In this document: in pieces, positions 7,906 through 16,455 of the stretch
Layout of the letters: every line of letters begins with the position of its first letter
How positions within the stretch are numbered: the first letter of the stretch is position 1
DNA from: Hydrogenispora ethanolica
GTDB lineage: Bacteria; Bacillota; UBA4882; UBA8346
NCBI RefSeq assembly: GCF_004340685.1
Contig: NZ_SLUN01000006.1
Coordinates: 62,001-126,000, forward strand
Direction: 5' to 3'
Length of the DNA stretch: 64,000 nt
Position numbers and translations under genes: made by a program
The notes under the pieces: model-generated
Seen by the model: only the letters and a program-made list of their open reading frames with translations
What the model was told of the DNA's origin: nothing
Databases searched by the model: none

Positions 7906-8112
7906 ATGAAAAATAATGAAGCGGGAATTACTATTGGTGAATTGAAAAAGCAATTAAGTTTTTATGATGACGATGATGAATTATTTATGGGAGGCCTTAC
8001 TTTCTATAGGTTAAAAAGACGTGGAGAAAAAGTTGTTCAACTTGAATTTAATGAACAAATATATAGAAATTCAACTGGTGAATTAATTATTGAAGAATTT
8101 AAGAATGAATGA
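7906..8112 (+). CDS. Small hypothetical protein (68 aa)
   Basis: A strong site (AAAGGAGTG) precedes ATG 7906. The protein starts ITIGELKKQLSFYDDDDELFMGG, a pattern seen in small phage and element proteins where a helix is followed by an acidic beta-hairpin, and ends with LIIEEFKNE. No cysteine, signal peptide or membrane segment. No reliable function. Confidence 0.6.
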   Translation: MKNNEAGITIGELKKQLSFYDDDDELFMGGLTFYRLKRRGEKVVQLEFNEQIYRNSTGELIIEEFKNE

Positions 8113-8201
8113 TAATAGAGTAGGATGCCTTAGATTAAAGTTCTAACTTTTTATTAACTACATTCTTTCTTCTGAATAATAACCTATTGGAGGTAATGAA
8201 T

Positions 8202-8507
8202 ATGGTTTCTTTTTTAAATATTTTGGGAATAATTATATTATTTACGGGGATAATCGCTTCTGCCAATGTAGGCTCTGGCATTGATAGTTCTGTCTTTAGT
8301 GAATTCCCAATTGCTAGATTATTTCGCGATACAATATCATTAGCATATTTTATTGGTGGGTTTTTATCTAGTATGATATTTTTTGCTTTAGCAAATATAA
8401 CCGATAAACAAAACCAAATTAAAGAAAATATATTGAAGCTTACATCAAAGATGAATATATTATTAGAGAATAGAGTTGAAGATATAGAAAAAAAGATCTC
8501 CGATTAA
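8202..8507 (+). CDS. Small two-segment membrane protein
   Basis: About 101 residues. ATG 8202 follows TTGGAGGT and is preferred to an upstream in-frame TTG inside that site. Hydrophobic segments lie at residues 5-25 (LNILGIIILFTGIIASANVG) and 48-68 (LAYFIGGFLSSMIFFALANI), followed by a charged helical tail of about 30 residues that could form a coiled coil. Function unknown. It converges on the tape-measure cassette. Confidence 0.55.
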   Translation: MVSFLNILGIIILFTGIIASANVGSGIDSSVFSEFPIARLFRDTISLAYFIGGFLSSMIFFALANITDKQNQIKENILKLTSKMNILLENRVEDIEKKISD

Positions 8508-8523
8508 CTTAAATTTGAAAAAT

Positions 8524-8547
8524 AGCGCGGGCAATTAAGCCCGCGCT
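8524..8547 (-). terminator. Terminator ending the tail cassette
   Basis: A perfect 9-bp stem (AGCGCGGGC/GCCCGCGCT) with a 6-nt loop overlaps the stop codon of the tape-measure gene. Reading leftward it is followed by ATTTTTC. It is far GC-richer than its surroundings. The tail cassette evidently ends here, with no distal tail genes after it. Confidence 0.7.
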
Positions 8548-11500
8548 GCCTCTTCTCTAAGTATTTGTCCTATTGCAATAGCTGCTTCTCTAGCTTTATC
8601 ACGATCTCCCCAGAAAATACCCGCCTCAACTGTTGCATAGATATTATAAGTGATACTACCTGAATTTCCAGCCGTATAATTTGTATTAGAACTGCTACCA
8701 TTATTATTCCCAGAAACATCTGGGAAAGATCCAGACAATAAGTTCAAAGCTTGATACAGTGCTTGCATAGGTCCGGTAACCGCATTACTTGCCTGTTTAA
8801 TTGCATTTAGTTCACTAGAATCTAATACACCATCCAAAACACTCAAAGTCACAGTGTCCGACAAATTCTTATATAATTGCTGAAATGTCTCTGTGGCCAT
8901 AAATGCACGAATCAAGGCTTCTCTCGTCATATCATACAAACTTTGGTTCCAATTTTGTAAAAATCCAACATAATTAGAGCTATCGAACGCAGAAGCTAGT
9001 CCTGATGCAATTTGATCAATCGTCGTGCCGAGCGCCTGCTTTAGTTTGTCTAGTGAAGCGGAAAGCTTCTCTGTAACTTCTTGAATTTGCTCATCTAAAG
9101 ATTTTTTATGAGATCCAAAAAGACCGCCTAAAATTCCGCCAATTAACGCTCCAATTCCTGTAAAATTTAATAAGGAACCGACAATAGCTCCAAGACCACT
9201 CCCACCTGCTGCGCCAACTAAAGTGTTAATTCCTTTTTGCTTGTATAAATCATTTAATTTTTGTTGGTTAGCTTCATAATTTTTAAAATTAGTCATTGTA
9301 TCATAAACAGAATATCCACTATCTTGCCATTTATTATAGCTATTTCCTGGTTTAGAAAAGAAGTTTGTCAAACCACCAACAACAATGCCAGCAAATGATT
9401 GAACTAATTGGGGTATATTGAATGATAACTCCCCAGTATTTTGATCTATATTTAAACTACTCATTACCGTCTGTAATCCTTGACCAAAAGCAGCAAGAGT
9501 GCCACCGAATTGAGTAAATGCATCCGCAATATTATCAATAACACTTTTAAAAGCATTTAAATTCTTAATCTTCTCATCCAAATTATTATACTTTTTAATA
9601 ACTTTATCCATTTCTTCTTTTAATCTGTTCTGTTCTTCAGACGCCATATCAGAAGATGTGCTAACATCTTTATATTGTTTCCAGAGAGCTTTCAAATTTT
9701 CCTTATATTCATTTAGTCCAGGAGCCGACTTTCCAAGAATTTTCATCATATCAGAAACATTAGAAGTTATTCCGCCAAATTCTTTATTAGGATCGAAATT
9801 TAAATCTTGCTCAACTTCAGAGATAAGCTTATCAGTTATAGATGTTTCTGGTAATTTTATATTAAGTAGACTTTCTTTAATCCATTCGCTTAAGTTATTA
9901 CTGAAAGCATCAAAAATAGCTTTCATTTCTGGATTATTAGCAATTGCCTGTTGAATTGCTGGGTTTGTAGCCATAGCATTAATTTTTTGACTAACACTAT
10001 CGACGAACGAACGCTGTTTTTGTAAAACATCATTATAATAACTTACCTCTTGGAGAGATCCTTTATAGTTAACATCTCCGCTATTTGCTGCAATTCGAGC
10101 ATTTACATCGTATACTCCTTGTGATTCTTGCCATTTATTAAAAGCTTCCGAAATTTTTGAGCTATTAAAATTCAATAGATCCCTATAAAATGTAGCTAAA
10201 TCAGAAACACCATTGAGTTTCGAAATTGTACTTGTATCAAACTCATTAAGTTTAGATTGAATGCTCAACGTATTTTGCAATTCAGCATTATACTTAGCCA
10301 GATCATCAAGTGCTTTTTGTAATTGATTGTTAGCTTCTTTGTTAGTCGAATCAATTGCTAGGGCGGCTTTAGCATTAGAAGTATTCTCTTGAGCCTTATT
10401 AATTTTTTCCAGAATATTTAGTCTATTGGTTTCTTGCTCATTTTGCTGTTTTCGAATATCCTCGATCTGCTTCTCATAAGCATTACCATAGCTTATAATT
10501 TTACTCATAATATCAAGAGTATCTTTCAAACCATCAGGTATTTGTTTGCTTTTATTATCAATTTTGGTGAACGAATCAAGAAACTTTTGAGAAGCATCAA
10601 CTCCATCGGCACTAAGCTTTGTAAGAAACTCAGATAGGGTTTTGTTTGCTTCATTAATGGCAGTTTGTCCGCCATCACTTGTTTTTTTAAGCATGTTTTG
10701 AACTTTATCATTTACTTCTTGAATAGCTTTGTCTACAGCTTCAGATGTCAAACCGGATACAGGCAATGTCCAAGGAGTATTACCTTTAGACATAGAAGCC
10801 GTAGACTGAAAAATGAATTTATCAAGTTTAGATGGATCCGCTTTGGCAATTTCAGTGGATAATACTTTTGCCCTAGAAATAATTTGCTCAATTGTGTTTT
10901 TGGAATAGTCAAGTATCCGAACGATGTAGCTTTTCTTTGAAGAATCACTATAATTTCCACCAGCTCCGCCGCCGCCTGTCCCAGAGGAGAGTATTTCTTG
11001 AAAATTTAACAGTTTGGGAGCACTTTTATCAATTAGGTTAATATAAGTATATAGTTGTTCTAATTGTCCCATAAATGGGTTATTTTCGGTTGTGCGCGCT
11101 GTCCCTGGACGATACCAACCAGATGCCTTCTGCGCGGCCTCGACGGCCTTCTGGTTAGTATATTTGGTCAGAGGGTCATTCCCATATATTTTTTGATAAT
11201 CGGCATTTGTAATTGGATTCGTTGTTGCCCATTTTCTTACAGCCTCAAACGCTGCCTTAACTTGATCAAAATTGGTCAAGAAATTTAAATTTTGCGATCT
11301 ACCAGACATACTATACATTTGTTGCATTTGCCATTGCAACTGGCGCTGAGCATTGATTTGATCGACGGTTTCTTTCAAACGATTTTGAGCAAACTTGGAC
11401 ATGCTTCCATCTTTATTAATTTGGGCGACCAGCTCATTATTAGTAAGTCCAAGAGCTTTAGCCAATTCAGTTTGAACAGTTGTTAATTTTTGATTTAGAC

Positions 11501-13313
11501 CTAAGTTATTTTGTCCTTTGTTATGGACTTCTTCAATGGCTTTTTGCAATAAGGCATATTTTTGAGTTAAATCATTAATGCCACGAGCTTTATTTATATT
11601 TCCTTCTATTGCCTGATTCAACTGCTCAGTTTTAATATTCATTTCCATAACAGAGTTTTTTGCCGAACTTGCGTTTTTACCAACGGTAAATAAGATACCG
11701 GACAGTAGAGTTAAACCACCAACAACTGCTGTTATGGGGTTCATTACAAGAGACAAGGTAAAAGCTTTAACCGATAATTCTGAAGCTATGAAGGCATTTC
11801 TTACAGTAAAAGCAATAGCCGTTAAAGCAGTCAATCCAACAATAGTAGCCGTTACGGCAGGAGGAACCTTATTAAGCCCTTCAATAATGTATCTGAATGT
11901 ATCGATTAATCCCCTGGTGATCTCTAAAACTGCATTGTTTCGATAGATAAATTCTTGCCAAGTTGCATTCAATTGTTCAACATGTTTTGCAGTCGTTGCC
12001 ATAACATTTTCTACTTCTTTTTGAGCGCTGCCGGCTGAGAAATAAGCTTTAGCAGTTGCTTCAAGAACTGTGTTATAGTTGTCCATGATACCCGTAAAGC
12101 GCGACCAATGTTGAGTTCCGGCCACCGTAATAGCAAAGTTTTGCTTTTGAGCCGAAGTCATGGTATCCCATTTAACCATTAACTGATCTAGAATTTTCGA
12201 TAAGGGCTGTAGAGCATCTATACCTAATGCGTCAATAGCTTCTCTTGCAGACTTATTGCCACGCATACGTGCCATGACACGCGTCCACATCGTTCCGATC
12301 TCATTTCCTTCGATCCCAAGAGTCTGGATCCCAGTTGTTACAATACCAGTCAGTTCTTCAATGGACAACCCTAGCGCTTTTGCACCGGAACCGGATTTAG
12401 CCAATGCTTCCGCAACGCCCTGTGCGGTAACTCTGTAGTTATTGGAAACCTCATTTAGCATATCTACTACATGGATGGATTGATTTGTTTTCAAATTCCA
12501 TTCCGCCATAATGGCAGACAAATTTTTAATGGAACCTTCGAACGTTATATCAGTTGCAGTGGCTGCCAATAGGCTGGCCCTGGTCATAACGGAAATATCA
12601 TTAACATTTTTATATTGTCTCGCCCAGCTTGCCATGCTTTTTTCGACTTCAATAACATTTTGACCATATTCTTTTGTAAGTTGAATAGATGATTCCTCAA
12701 AGGGTTTAACAAGTTGTGGAACTGCCAAATCATTGGGATTTGGTAGAACCTTAGCTATGTTAACAGCTTCGGTTTCCATTTGAACCATATCCTTGAAACC
12801 TGAAGATAAGGTTCTCACAGTTCCAAATAAAGCTGTACCAGCAACCGTCCATTGCGTCATTTTTACTAAAGATCTCCCGAATGTCTCAGAAAGAGAGCTT
12901 ACATCTTTTTCAACCACTTTAATCTTGTCATTAGCTAATGTATTATTTAAAACATTTAATTCACTATTAAATCTTGTTACTTGCCCATTAGCATTTTTTA
13001 CGGTTTGTTCAACATGAACCCATCCATCACCTAATTTAGAAATAGAAGCAGCGGTTCTTTCGATTTTTGCTGCTTCGGGTATATTGGGCATTTTAAATGT
13101 TTTTGCTACATTCGATAACTGATTCATTTTCTGGTTTAAACTATTAACTTGATCCGTCACCTTTTTATAAGATAATTCATTACCGTTCAATGCATTAGTT
13201 ATCATATTTGCTTGTTCTTGTATCTTTTTAAGAGAATTGTTTATAATATTTGTTTGATCTAAAATTGTTTTGCTATATTCTAAACTTATTGGTACTCTAA
13301 TGTCGTCAGCCAT
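8535..13313 (-). CDS. Phage tail tape-measure protein (TP901 family)
   Basis: 1592 residues from ATG 13313 with GGAGGTG 6 nt upstream. After a coiled-coil N-terminus (LKKIQEQANMITN), residues 165-370 carry the TP901 tape-measure core: LLAATATDITFEGSIKNLSA, YRVTAQGVAEALAKSG and LGIEGNEIGTMWTRVMARMR. Hydrophobic segments follow near residues 485-545, then long helical repeats, and a glycine-rich hydrophobic zipper near residue 1390 (GAAGGSGLGAIVGSLL). Tape-measure proteins fill the tail tube and set its length. The size predicts a long siphovirus- or myovirus-like tail. The frame is intact despite its length. Downstream Dit/Tal, receptor-binding and lysis genes are absent. Confidence 0.93.
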   Translation of the reverse strand: MADDIRVPISLEYSKTILDQTNIINNSLKKIQEQANMITNALNGNELSYKKVTDQVNSLNQKMNQLSNVAKTFKMPNIPEAAKIERTAASISKLGDGWVHVEQTVKNANGQVTRFNSELNVLNNTLANDKIKVVEKDVSSLSETFGRSLVKMTQWTVAGTALFGTVRTLSSGFKDMVQMETEAVNIAKVLPNPNDLAVPQLVKPFEESSIQLTKEYGQNVIEVEKSMASWARQYKNVNDISVMTRASLLAATATDITFEGSIKNLSAIMAEWNLKTNQSIHVVDMLNEVSNNYRVTAQGVAEALAKSGSGAKALGLSIEELTGIVTTGIQTLGIEGNEIGTMWTRVMARMRGNKSAREAIDALGIDALQPLSKILDQLMVKWDTMTSAQKQNFAITVAGTQHWSRFTGIMDNYNTVLEATAKAYFSAGSAQKEVENVMATTAKHVEQLNATWQEFIYRNNAVLEITRGLIDTFRYIIEGLNKVPPAVTATIVGLTALTAIAFTVRNAFIASELSVKAFTLSLVMNPITAVVGGLTLLSGILFTVGKNASSAKNSVMEMNIKTEQLNQAIEGNINKARGINDLTQKYALLQKAIEEVHNKGQNNLGLNQKLTTVQTELAKALGLTNNELVAQINKDGSMSKFAQNRLKETVDQINAQRQLQWQMQQMYSMSGRSQNLNFLTNFDQVKAAFEAVRKWATTNPITNADYQKIYGNDPLTKYTNQKAVEAAQKASGWYRPGTARTTENNPFMGQLEQLYTYINLIDKSAPKLLNFQEILSSGTGGGGAGGNYSDSSKKSYIVRILDYSKNTIEQIISRAKVLSTEIAKADPSKLDKFIFQSTASMSKGNTPWTLPVSGLTSEAVDKAIQEVNDKVQNMLKKTSDGGQTAINEANKTLSEFLTKLSADGVDASQKFLDSFTKIDNKSKQIPDGLKDTLDIMSKIISYGNAYEKQIEDIRKQQNEQETNRLNILEKINKAQENTSNAKAALAIDSTNKEANNQLQKALDDLAKYNAELQNTLSIQSKLNEFDTSTISKLNGVSDLATFYRDLLNFNSSKISEAFNKWQESQGVYDVNARIAANSGDVNYKGSLQEVSYYNDVLQKQRSFVDSVSQKINAMATNPAIQQAIANNPEMKAIFDAFSNNLSEWIKESLLNIKLPETSITDKLISEVEQDLNFDPNKEFGGITSNVSDMMKILGKSAPGLNEYKENLKALWKQYKDVSTSSDMASEEQNRLKEEMDKVIKKYNNLDEKIKNLNAFKSVIDNIADAFTQFGGTLAAFGQGLQTVMSSLNIDQNTGELSFNIPQLVQSFAGIVVGGLTNFFSKPGNSYNKWQDSGYSVYDTMTNFKNYEANQQKLNDLYKQKGINTLVGAAGGSGLGAIVGSLLNFTGIGALIGGILGGLFGSHKKSLDEQIQEVTEKLSASLDKLKQALGTTIDQIASGLASAFDSSNYVGFLQNWNQSLYDMTREALIRAFMATETFQQLYKNLSDTVTLSVLDGVLDSSELNAIKQASNAVTGPMQALYQALNLLSGSFPDVSGNNNGSSSNTNYTAGNSGSITYNIYATVEAGIFWGDRDKAREAAIAIGQILREEAARA

Positions 13314-13331
13314 TTAATCACCTCCATATCC

Positions 13332-13793
13332 TTATCTAATTCGTTTATTTACCTCATTTATAATTACACTTATAATTCCACTTTGTTGCAAATGACTTTG
13401 TAGTTCTTTTGCCATTGGCTCAACCCAGTCACGAGCAAACATCTCTTTGCCAGTATTCCATAATTTATATCCTTTTGTGACAATATAACTATAAGGAACA
13501 GATGAACCAAATTTATTACTTGGAGTTTGATTTGGATCAGAAAAAATGGTCAATGAAATACTATTATCATCTTCAGTTATTTCTGAAGTTGTACTTTCTT
13601 TTAAATTATTGGTACGCTGATAAACCGACGGTTGATACTTTTCATAAACTTCTTGCTGTTGATAATATTGATATCTTTGTCTCATATCTGGAGCAATTTT
13701 GGCAAATCCATCCTTAACCCCATTTTCAACTTCATCCATTTTGCCTTTCCATTGTTTATTAAATTTCGAAAAATCAAGTTGACATTTTGCCAA
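13332..13793 (-). CDS. HK97 gp10-like tail completion protein
   Basis: About 153 residues from TTG 13793. This start is chosen because GGAGGA lies 7 nt upstream; the longer frame has none. The start AKCQLDFSKFNKQWKGKMDEVENGVKD and the end WNTGKEMFARDWVEPMAKELQ with a terminal helix follow the general shape of HK97 gp10-type proteins, which join tail to head or cap the tail tube. A serine/threonine-rich middle (NLKESTTSEITEDDNS) is less usual. It lies 18 bp upstream of the tape-measure gene in the same operon. Tail genes normally present between these two (tail tube, chaperones) are not recognisable. Confidence 0.5.
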   Translation of the reverse strand: MAKCQLDFSKFNKQWKGKMDEVENGVKDGFAKIAPDMRQRYQYYQQQEVYEKYQPSVYQRTNNLKESTTSEITEDDNSISLTIFSDPNQTPSNKFGSSVPYSYIVTKGYKLWNTGKEMFARDWVEPMAKELQSHLQQSGIISVIINEVNKRIR

Positions 13794-13902
13794 TGATATA
13801 TCCTCCAATCTTTTTAAAAAATAGATAAAAATAAAAAAGAGGGGATAACCTCTTCTTTTAATCAACTGATAAATGATTTAATTAATGATAAATACTTATG
13901 AT

Positions 13903-14169
13903 TTAGCTTGTTTTAATTTTGAACTTCCCTATATTTTTAAAGTTATTTAGATTAGTTTCAAGCTCATCAATAAGTTCTTTAAGATAATGAATTTCTAAGG
14001 CAATTGGTCCTTCAAGGTGCGTATTAATCTTTTGCCCACATACAGGACAAAGCAAAGGGAAAAAGCAAGCATCATAAAAGAATTGAAGCGTAGAGTTGAA
14101 TGAGTTTTGACAATTAGGACATTCAATCTCCACAGGATGATCACCCATCATATTCAAAAACAAAGACAT
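13903..14169 (-). CDS. Zinc-ribbon small protein of the tail cassette
   Basis: 88 residues from ATG 14169 with AGGAGGTGAG upstream. Two CxxC pairs (ECPNCQNSF at residues 17-25 and LCPVCGQKI at about 40-48) make a zinc ribbon, followed by a helical C-terminus (LEIHYLKELIDELETNLNN) that may dimerise. Such ribbon-plus-coil proteins occur in phage tail regions without known function. It sits between the acidic protein and the gp10-like protein. Confidence 0.6.
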   Translation of the reverse strand: MSLFLNMMGDHPVEIECPNCQNSFNSTLQFFYDACFFPLLCPVCGQKINTHLEGPIALEIHYLKELIDELETNLNNFKNIGKFKIKTS

Positions 14170-14202
14170 TGCTTATCTCACCTCCTTTTCTCAGTTTTCA
14201 AA

Positions 14203-14580
14203 TCAATCATCTAATCCCTGATTAAAAAGTGTTGATAAATCAATCTCTCTGTATCTCTTCTTGCTATCAGGATCAAGATATTTACCTTTGCTATTACCTA
14301 ATGGCACTACAGTACTCCATTTGCTGCTGGAAGAGCCTAAGTATATATCCTCCTCATCGCTCTTTGGTTTTCTTTTTTTGGGCTTATCAGATATAGGTTC
14401 ATCTTCATTCTCATCAGTATCTTCGGAGATAGCCGTTTCATCGTCTTCTGTTTCTGCTACTTCTTTTTCAATATGGAATTCTTCCGGAAATTGTTTTTCC
14501 AACTGTTCCAACTCGTATTTTTCAATAGAAGGAATAAACTCATCGAATGCATATATATCTATAAAAATCAGTCCTTTCAA
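14203..14580 (-). CDS. Acidic, low-complexity protein of the tail cassette
   Basis: Up to 125 residues. The only standard start is TTG 14580, but a ribosome-binding-like GAAAGGA sits inside the frame just after it, so the real start may be a nearby ATT/ATA or uncertain. The middle is a run of Glu/Asp/Thr (EVAETEDDETAISEDTDENEDE) followed by a basic patch PKKRKPKS and a polar end. A charged, probably disordered protein in front of a tape-measure gene suggests a chaperone or scaffold role, but this is only position-based. Confidence 0.4.
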   Translation of the reverse strand: MKGLIFIDIYAFDEFIPSIEKYELEQLEKQFPEEFHIEKEVAETEDDETAISEDTDENEDEPISDKPKKRKPKSDEEDIYLGSSSSKWSTVVPLGNSKGKYLDPDSKKRYREIDLSTLFNQGLDD

Positions 14581-14784
14581 TAATATGAATGATTAAATTT
14601 AAAGTTTTTTTAAGGCCGTTTCTTATTGGATAAGGTGATTGTACCTTGGACCAATTTTGAAAGCTTTTAGATACAGATTTGATAATTAAATTTTGGGTAA
14701 AATGCTCAAAATGCTTGTCATTGCTGGGAAAAACGGCAATTAACAAATTTATCTTCTAGCTGGGGTTTTGTAACATCATGATTA

Positions 14785-14991
14785 TCATGACTGAAACCGA
14801 TTTTTAAGATGGGGGAGATAGGATTTATGGATTCTATAACTTCTTGCTATTAACTGATTGTCTTGATAGTAGTCTGAGAAGATATGAGTATCTCGTTTGT
14901 CAAGGTAACTCATTAATTTAGGGCTTTCGGTATAAATAAGGGCTTGACCAGAATGTGAGGATAGAACTTCGAAAGGCATTTGTTGAGTCAT
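14785..14991 (-). CDS. Small hypothetical protein (68 aa) at head of tail cassette
   Basis: AGGAGG lies 6 nt before ATG 14991. The 68 residues contain HSGQALIYTESPKLMSYLDK and a basic end (YRIHKSYLPHLKNRFQS). I do not recognise it. It is the first gene of the minus-strand cassette and is 200 bp from the next, so it may be transcribed separately. The 14600-14780 gap holds no gene I can support. Confidence 0.5.
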   Translation of the reverse strand: MTQQMPFEVLSSHSGQALIYTESPKLMSYLDKRDTHIFSDYYQDNQLIARSYRIHKSYLPHLKNRFQS

Positions 14992-15029
14992 GGTTGACCT
15001 CCTATGAAAATTTTTTTATATAAACAGAA

Positions 15030-15051
15030 TCACGCCTTAATTTAGGCGTGA
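15030..15051. other. 8-bp hairpin upstream of the 68-residue gene
   Basis: TCACGCCT and AGGCGTGA pair around TAATTT. It sits 39 bp before the ATG at 14991 on the minus strand and lacks a proper T-run in that direction, so an operator or a leader hairpin is as likely as a terminator. 15052-15216 shows nothing else clear. Confidence 0.4.
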
Positions 15052-15216
15052 CCTGGAGCTTTCATATGAATAATAGTTGCCATTGTAGGGGGAGTGAGCA
15101 AAAATTTGATTGACTAATTGGGAATTATATAATAAATTAAAAGCACGGTGACCTTGGAGGTTCCGTATAATTAAAAACCTTGATTTAACTGCGTTTTTTT
15201 ATTTAAAAAGTTCAAT

Positions 15217-15265
15217 CCGCCCTTTCACGGCGGTGACAGGGGTTCGAATCCCCTTGGGACTACCA
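15217..15265 (+). other. Attachment-site scar: displaced 3' half of tRNA-Glu
   Basis: The sequence folds as the 3' half of a tRNA: anticodon arm CCGCC-CTTTCAC-GGCGG (anticodon TTC, Glu), variable loop, T arm AGGGG-TTCGAAT-CCCCT, acceptor strand TGGGACT, then ACCA. The expected D arm and 5' acceptor strand (AGTCCCA) are absent upstream; AT-rich island DNA is there instead. This is what remains on one side when an element integrates into a tRNA 3' end. The intact tRNA-Glu should lie at the other, left, end of the island. Confidence 0.85.
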
Positions 15266-15275
15266 GAAATTCACT

Positions 15276-15296
15276 CCCGCGCAAGCGGGTATTTTT
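15276..15296 (+). terminator. Original tRNA terminator
   Basis: CCCGC-GCAA-GCGGG is followed by TATTTTTAT, 10 bp after the CCA of the tRNA half. It belongs to the chromosomal side of the junction. Confidence 0.7.
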
Positions 15297-15299
15297 ATG

Positions 15300-15320
15300 T
15301 TTGCCGACAATTTGCCGACA
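15300..15320. repeat. Direct repeat TTTGCCGACA x2
   Basis: Two copies of the 10-mer (15300-15309 and 15311-15320) spaced 11 bp apart, 35 bp from the tRNA scar. Repeated decamers beside an attachment core can be integrase arm-type sites. That role is inferred from position only. Confidence 0.35.
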
Positions 15321-15350
15321 GCTATATAAAATACCAGTAAGAGAAACCTG

Positions 15351-15378
15351 GTGGACATATATGTCCACTATTTTTTTG
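15351..15378 (+). terminator. Perfect 18-bp palindrome with T-run
   Basis: GTGGACATATATGTCCAC is followed by TATTTTTTTG. It can act as a terminator or a protein site. The surrounding 15379-15796 has no gene I can support. Confidence 0.4.
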
Positions 15379-15796
15379 CATTTTTTTAGGCCGGTTCGTT
15401 CCCGTGAAATATTTTGATTCATGGCGATGAAGTCAAGAAGCTGCTCTCTGCTAACCGTCACTTCTTCCACTGATTCCAGAAAAGCCGAAACCTTTCTAAA
15501 TACTAAATCCCTACCATTGGCAGGATGGATGAAAGGAAGGCACGAATATACAGTAAAAACCTTGAATTCGGAGATGACAATGTATCGAAAAAACAACGCA
15601 AGTCCGATAGCTACGGTCGAAAATCCGCCTGATTTCAGCAGAGAAACAATAACGGAATAGCTATGCGAATAATTTAACGCGTTGTGCTAGTTGTACTTGA
15701 TAAAAGGCATAAATTATTAAGGTGATGTCTTGTGTTCAGGTCGGCCATGCTGTTAATGCCCCCACCCATTGGGCCTTTTCAAAGCTGCCCGCCCTC

Positions 15797-16236
15797 CCCC
15801 ATTGGGCAATGTCATCAAGCGATGATTACATATCTTGGAATTTTATTTCAACGGTGCCTACGATGTAGACGATATGCGGGCCAACCGGGGCATGAATGCC
15901 CCGGCTACAAGATGGAAGCCTTCCGTGGCTAATTTTCAGCAAAATATTTTATCCCGTTTTTTAGGGCCTTTCAAGGTCCTTTCGTCTTGTAGCCGGGTGA
16001 TTTATCGCCCGGTTGGCGTTCAATTTCGTCAGCTAAATTTTTCCACGATAGCTTGATGACATTGCCCCCATTGGGAGGGGTCCGAAGATGCCTAAAATCG
16101 CGTGGCTATGGTTTTAGGCCCGTTTCTCCCTCCTCAGCGTTAAAAAATCTATGATTTTTTAATCGCATACATAGCGAGTGCCTTTTCGAGCGTTATATCT
16201 GCGATTAAAAATCTGTGATTTTTAACGCTGGGGAGG
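15797..16236. repeat. Nested palindromic intergenic element
   Basis: Several inverted repeats are nested. GCTTGATGACATTGCCC at 16051-16067 is the exact complement of 15804-15820. Inside, CCAACCGGG (15881) pairs with CCCGGTTGG (16008), and GGCTACAAGA (15903) with TCTTGTAGCC (15985). To the right, GCCTAAAA/TTTTAGGC (16090/16112) and a 30-bp arm (about 16133-16165 against 16201-16233, GCGTTAAAAA...) form more stems. No open frame is credible. It resembles a miniature inverted-repeat or structured-RNA element, GC-richer than the neighbouring island. Confidence 0.6.
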
Positions 16237-16455
16237 GCAGACATCTCTGAATCTGCTTCAGGGGTGAGGGCATTGGCCTGCAACGACATTATAAAGCTTT
16301 ATCACATTACTTCTAAAAGCTGTAACTACATTACGATGAACTAGCACAATGCGTTAAGTTAATTAGGCTCCATACTACGAAATTGAACTCCGAGAATAAT
16401 TGAAATGTATCACTGCAGTATGCTATGGATCAAGAAGGCTCAGGGAGGAAAAATA

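Noticed and set aside
15225-15596. Minus-strand frame of 123 codons ending in VVPRGFEPLSPP
   Set aside because: The end is the antisense translation of the tRNA-Glu half, a well-known artefact. The N-terminal part (AFLESVEEVTVSREQLLDFIAMNQ) looks more coding-like, but no start with a ribosome-binding site or family was found.
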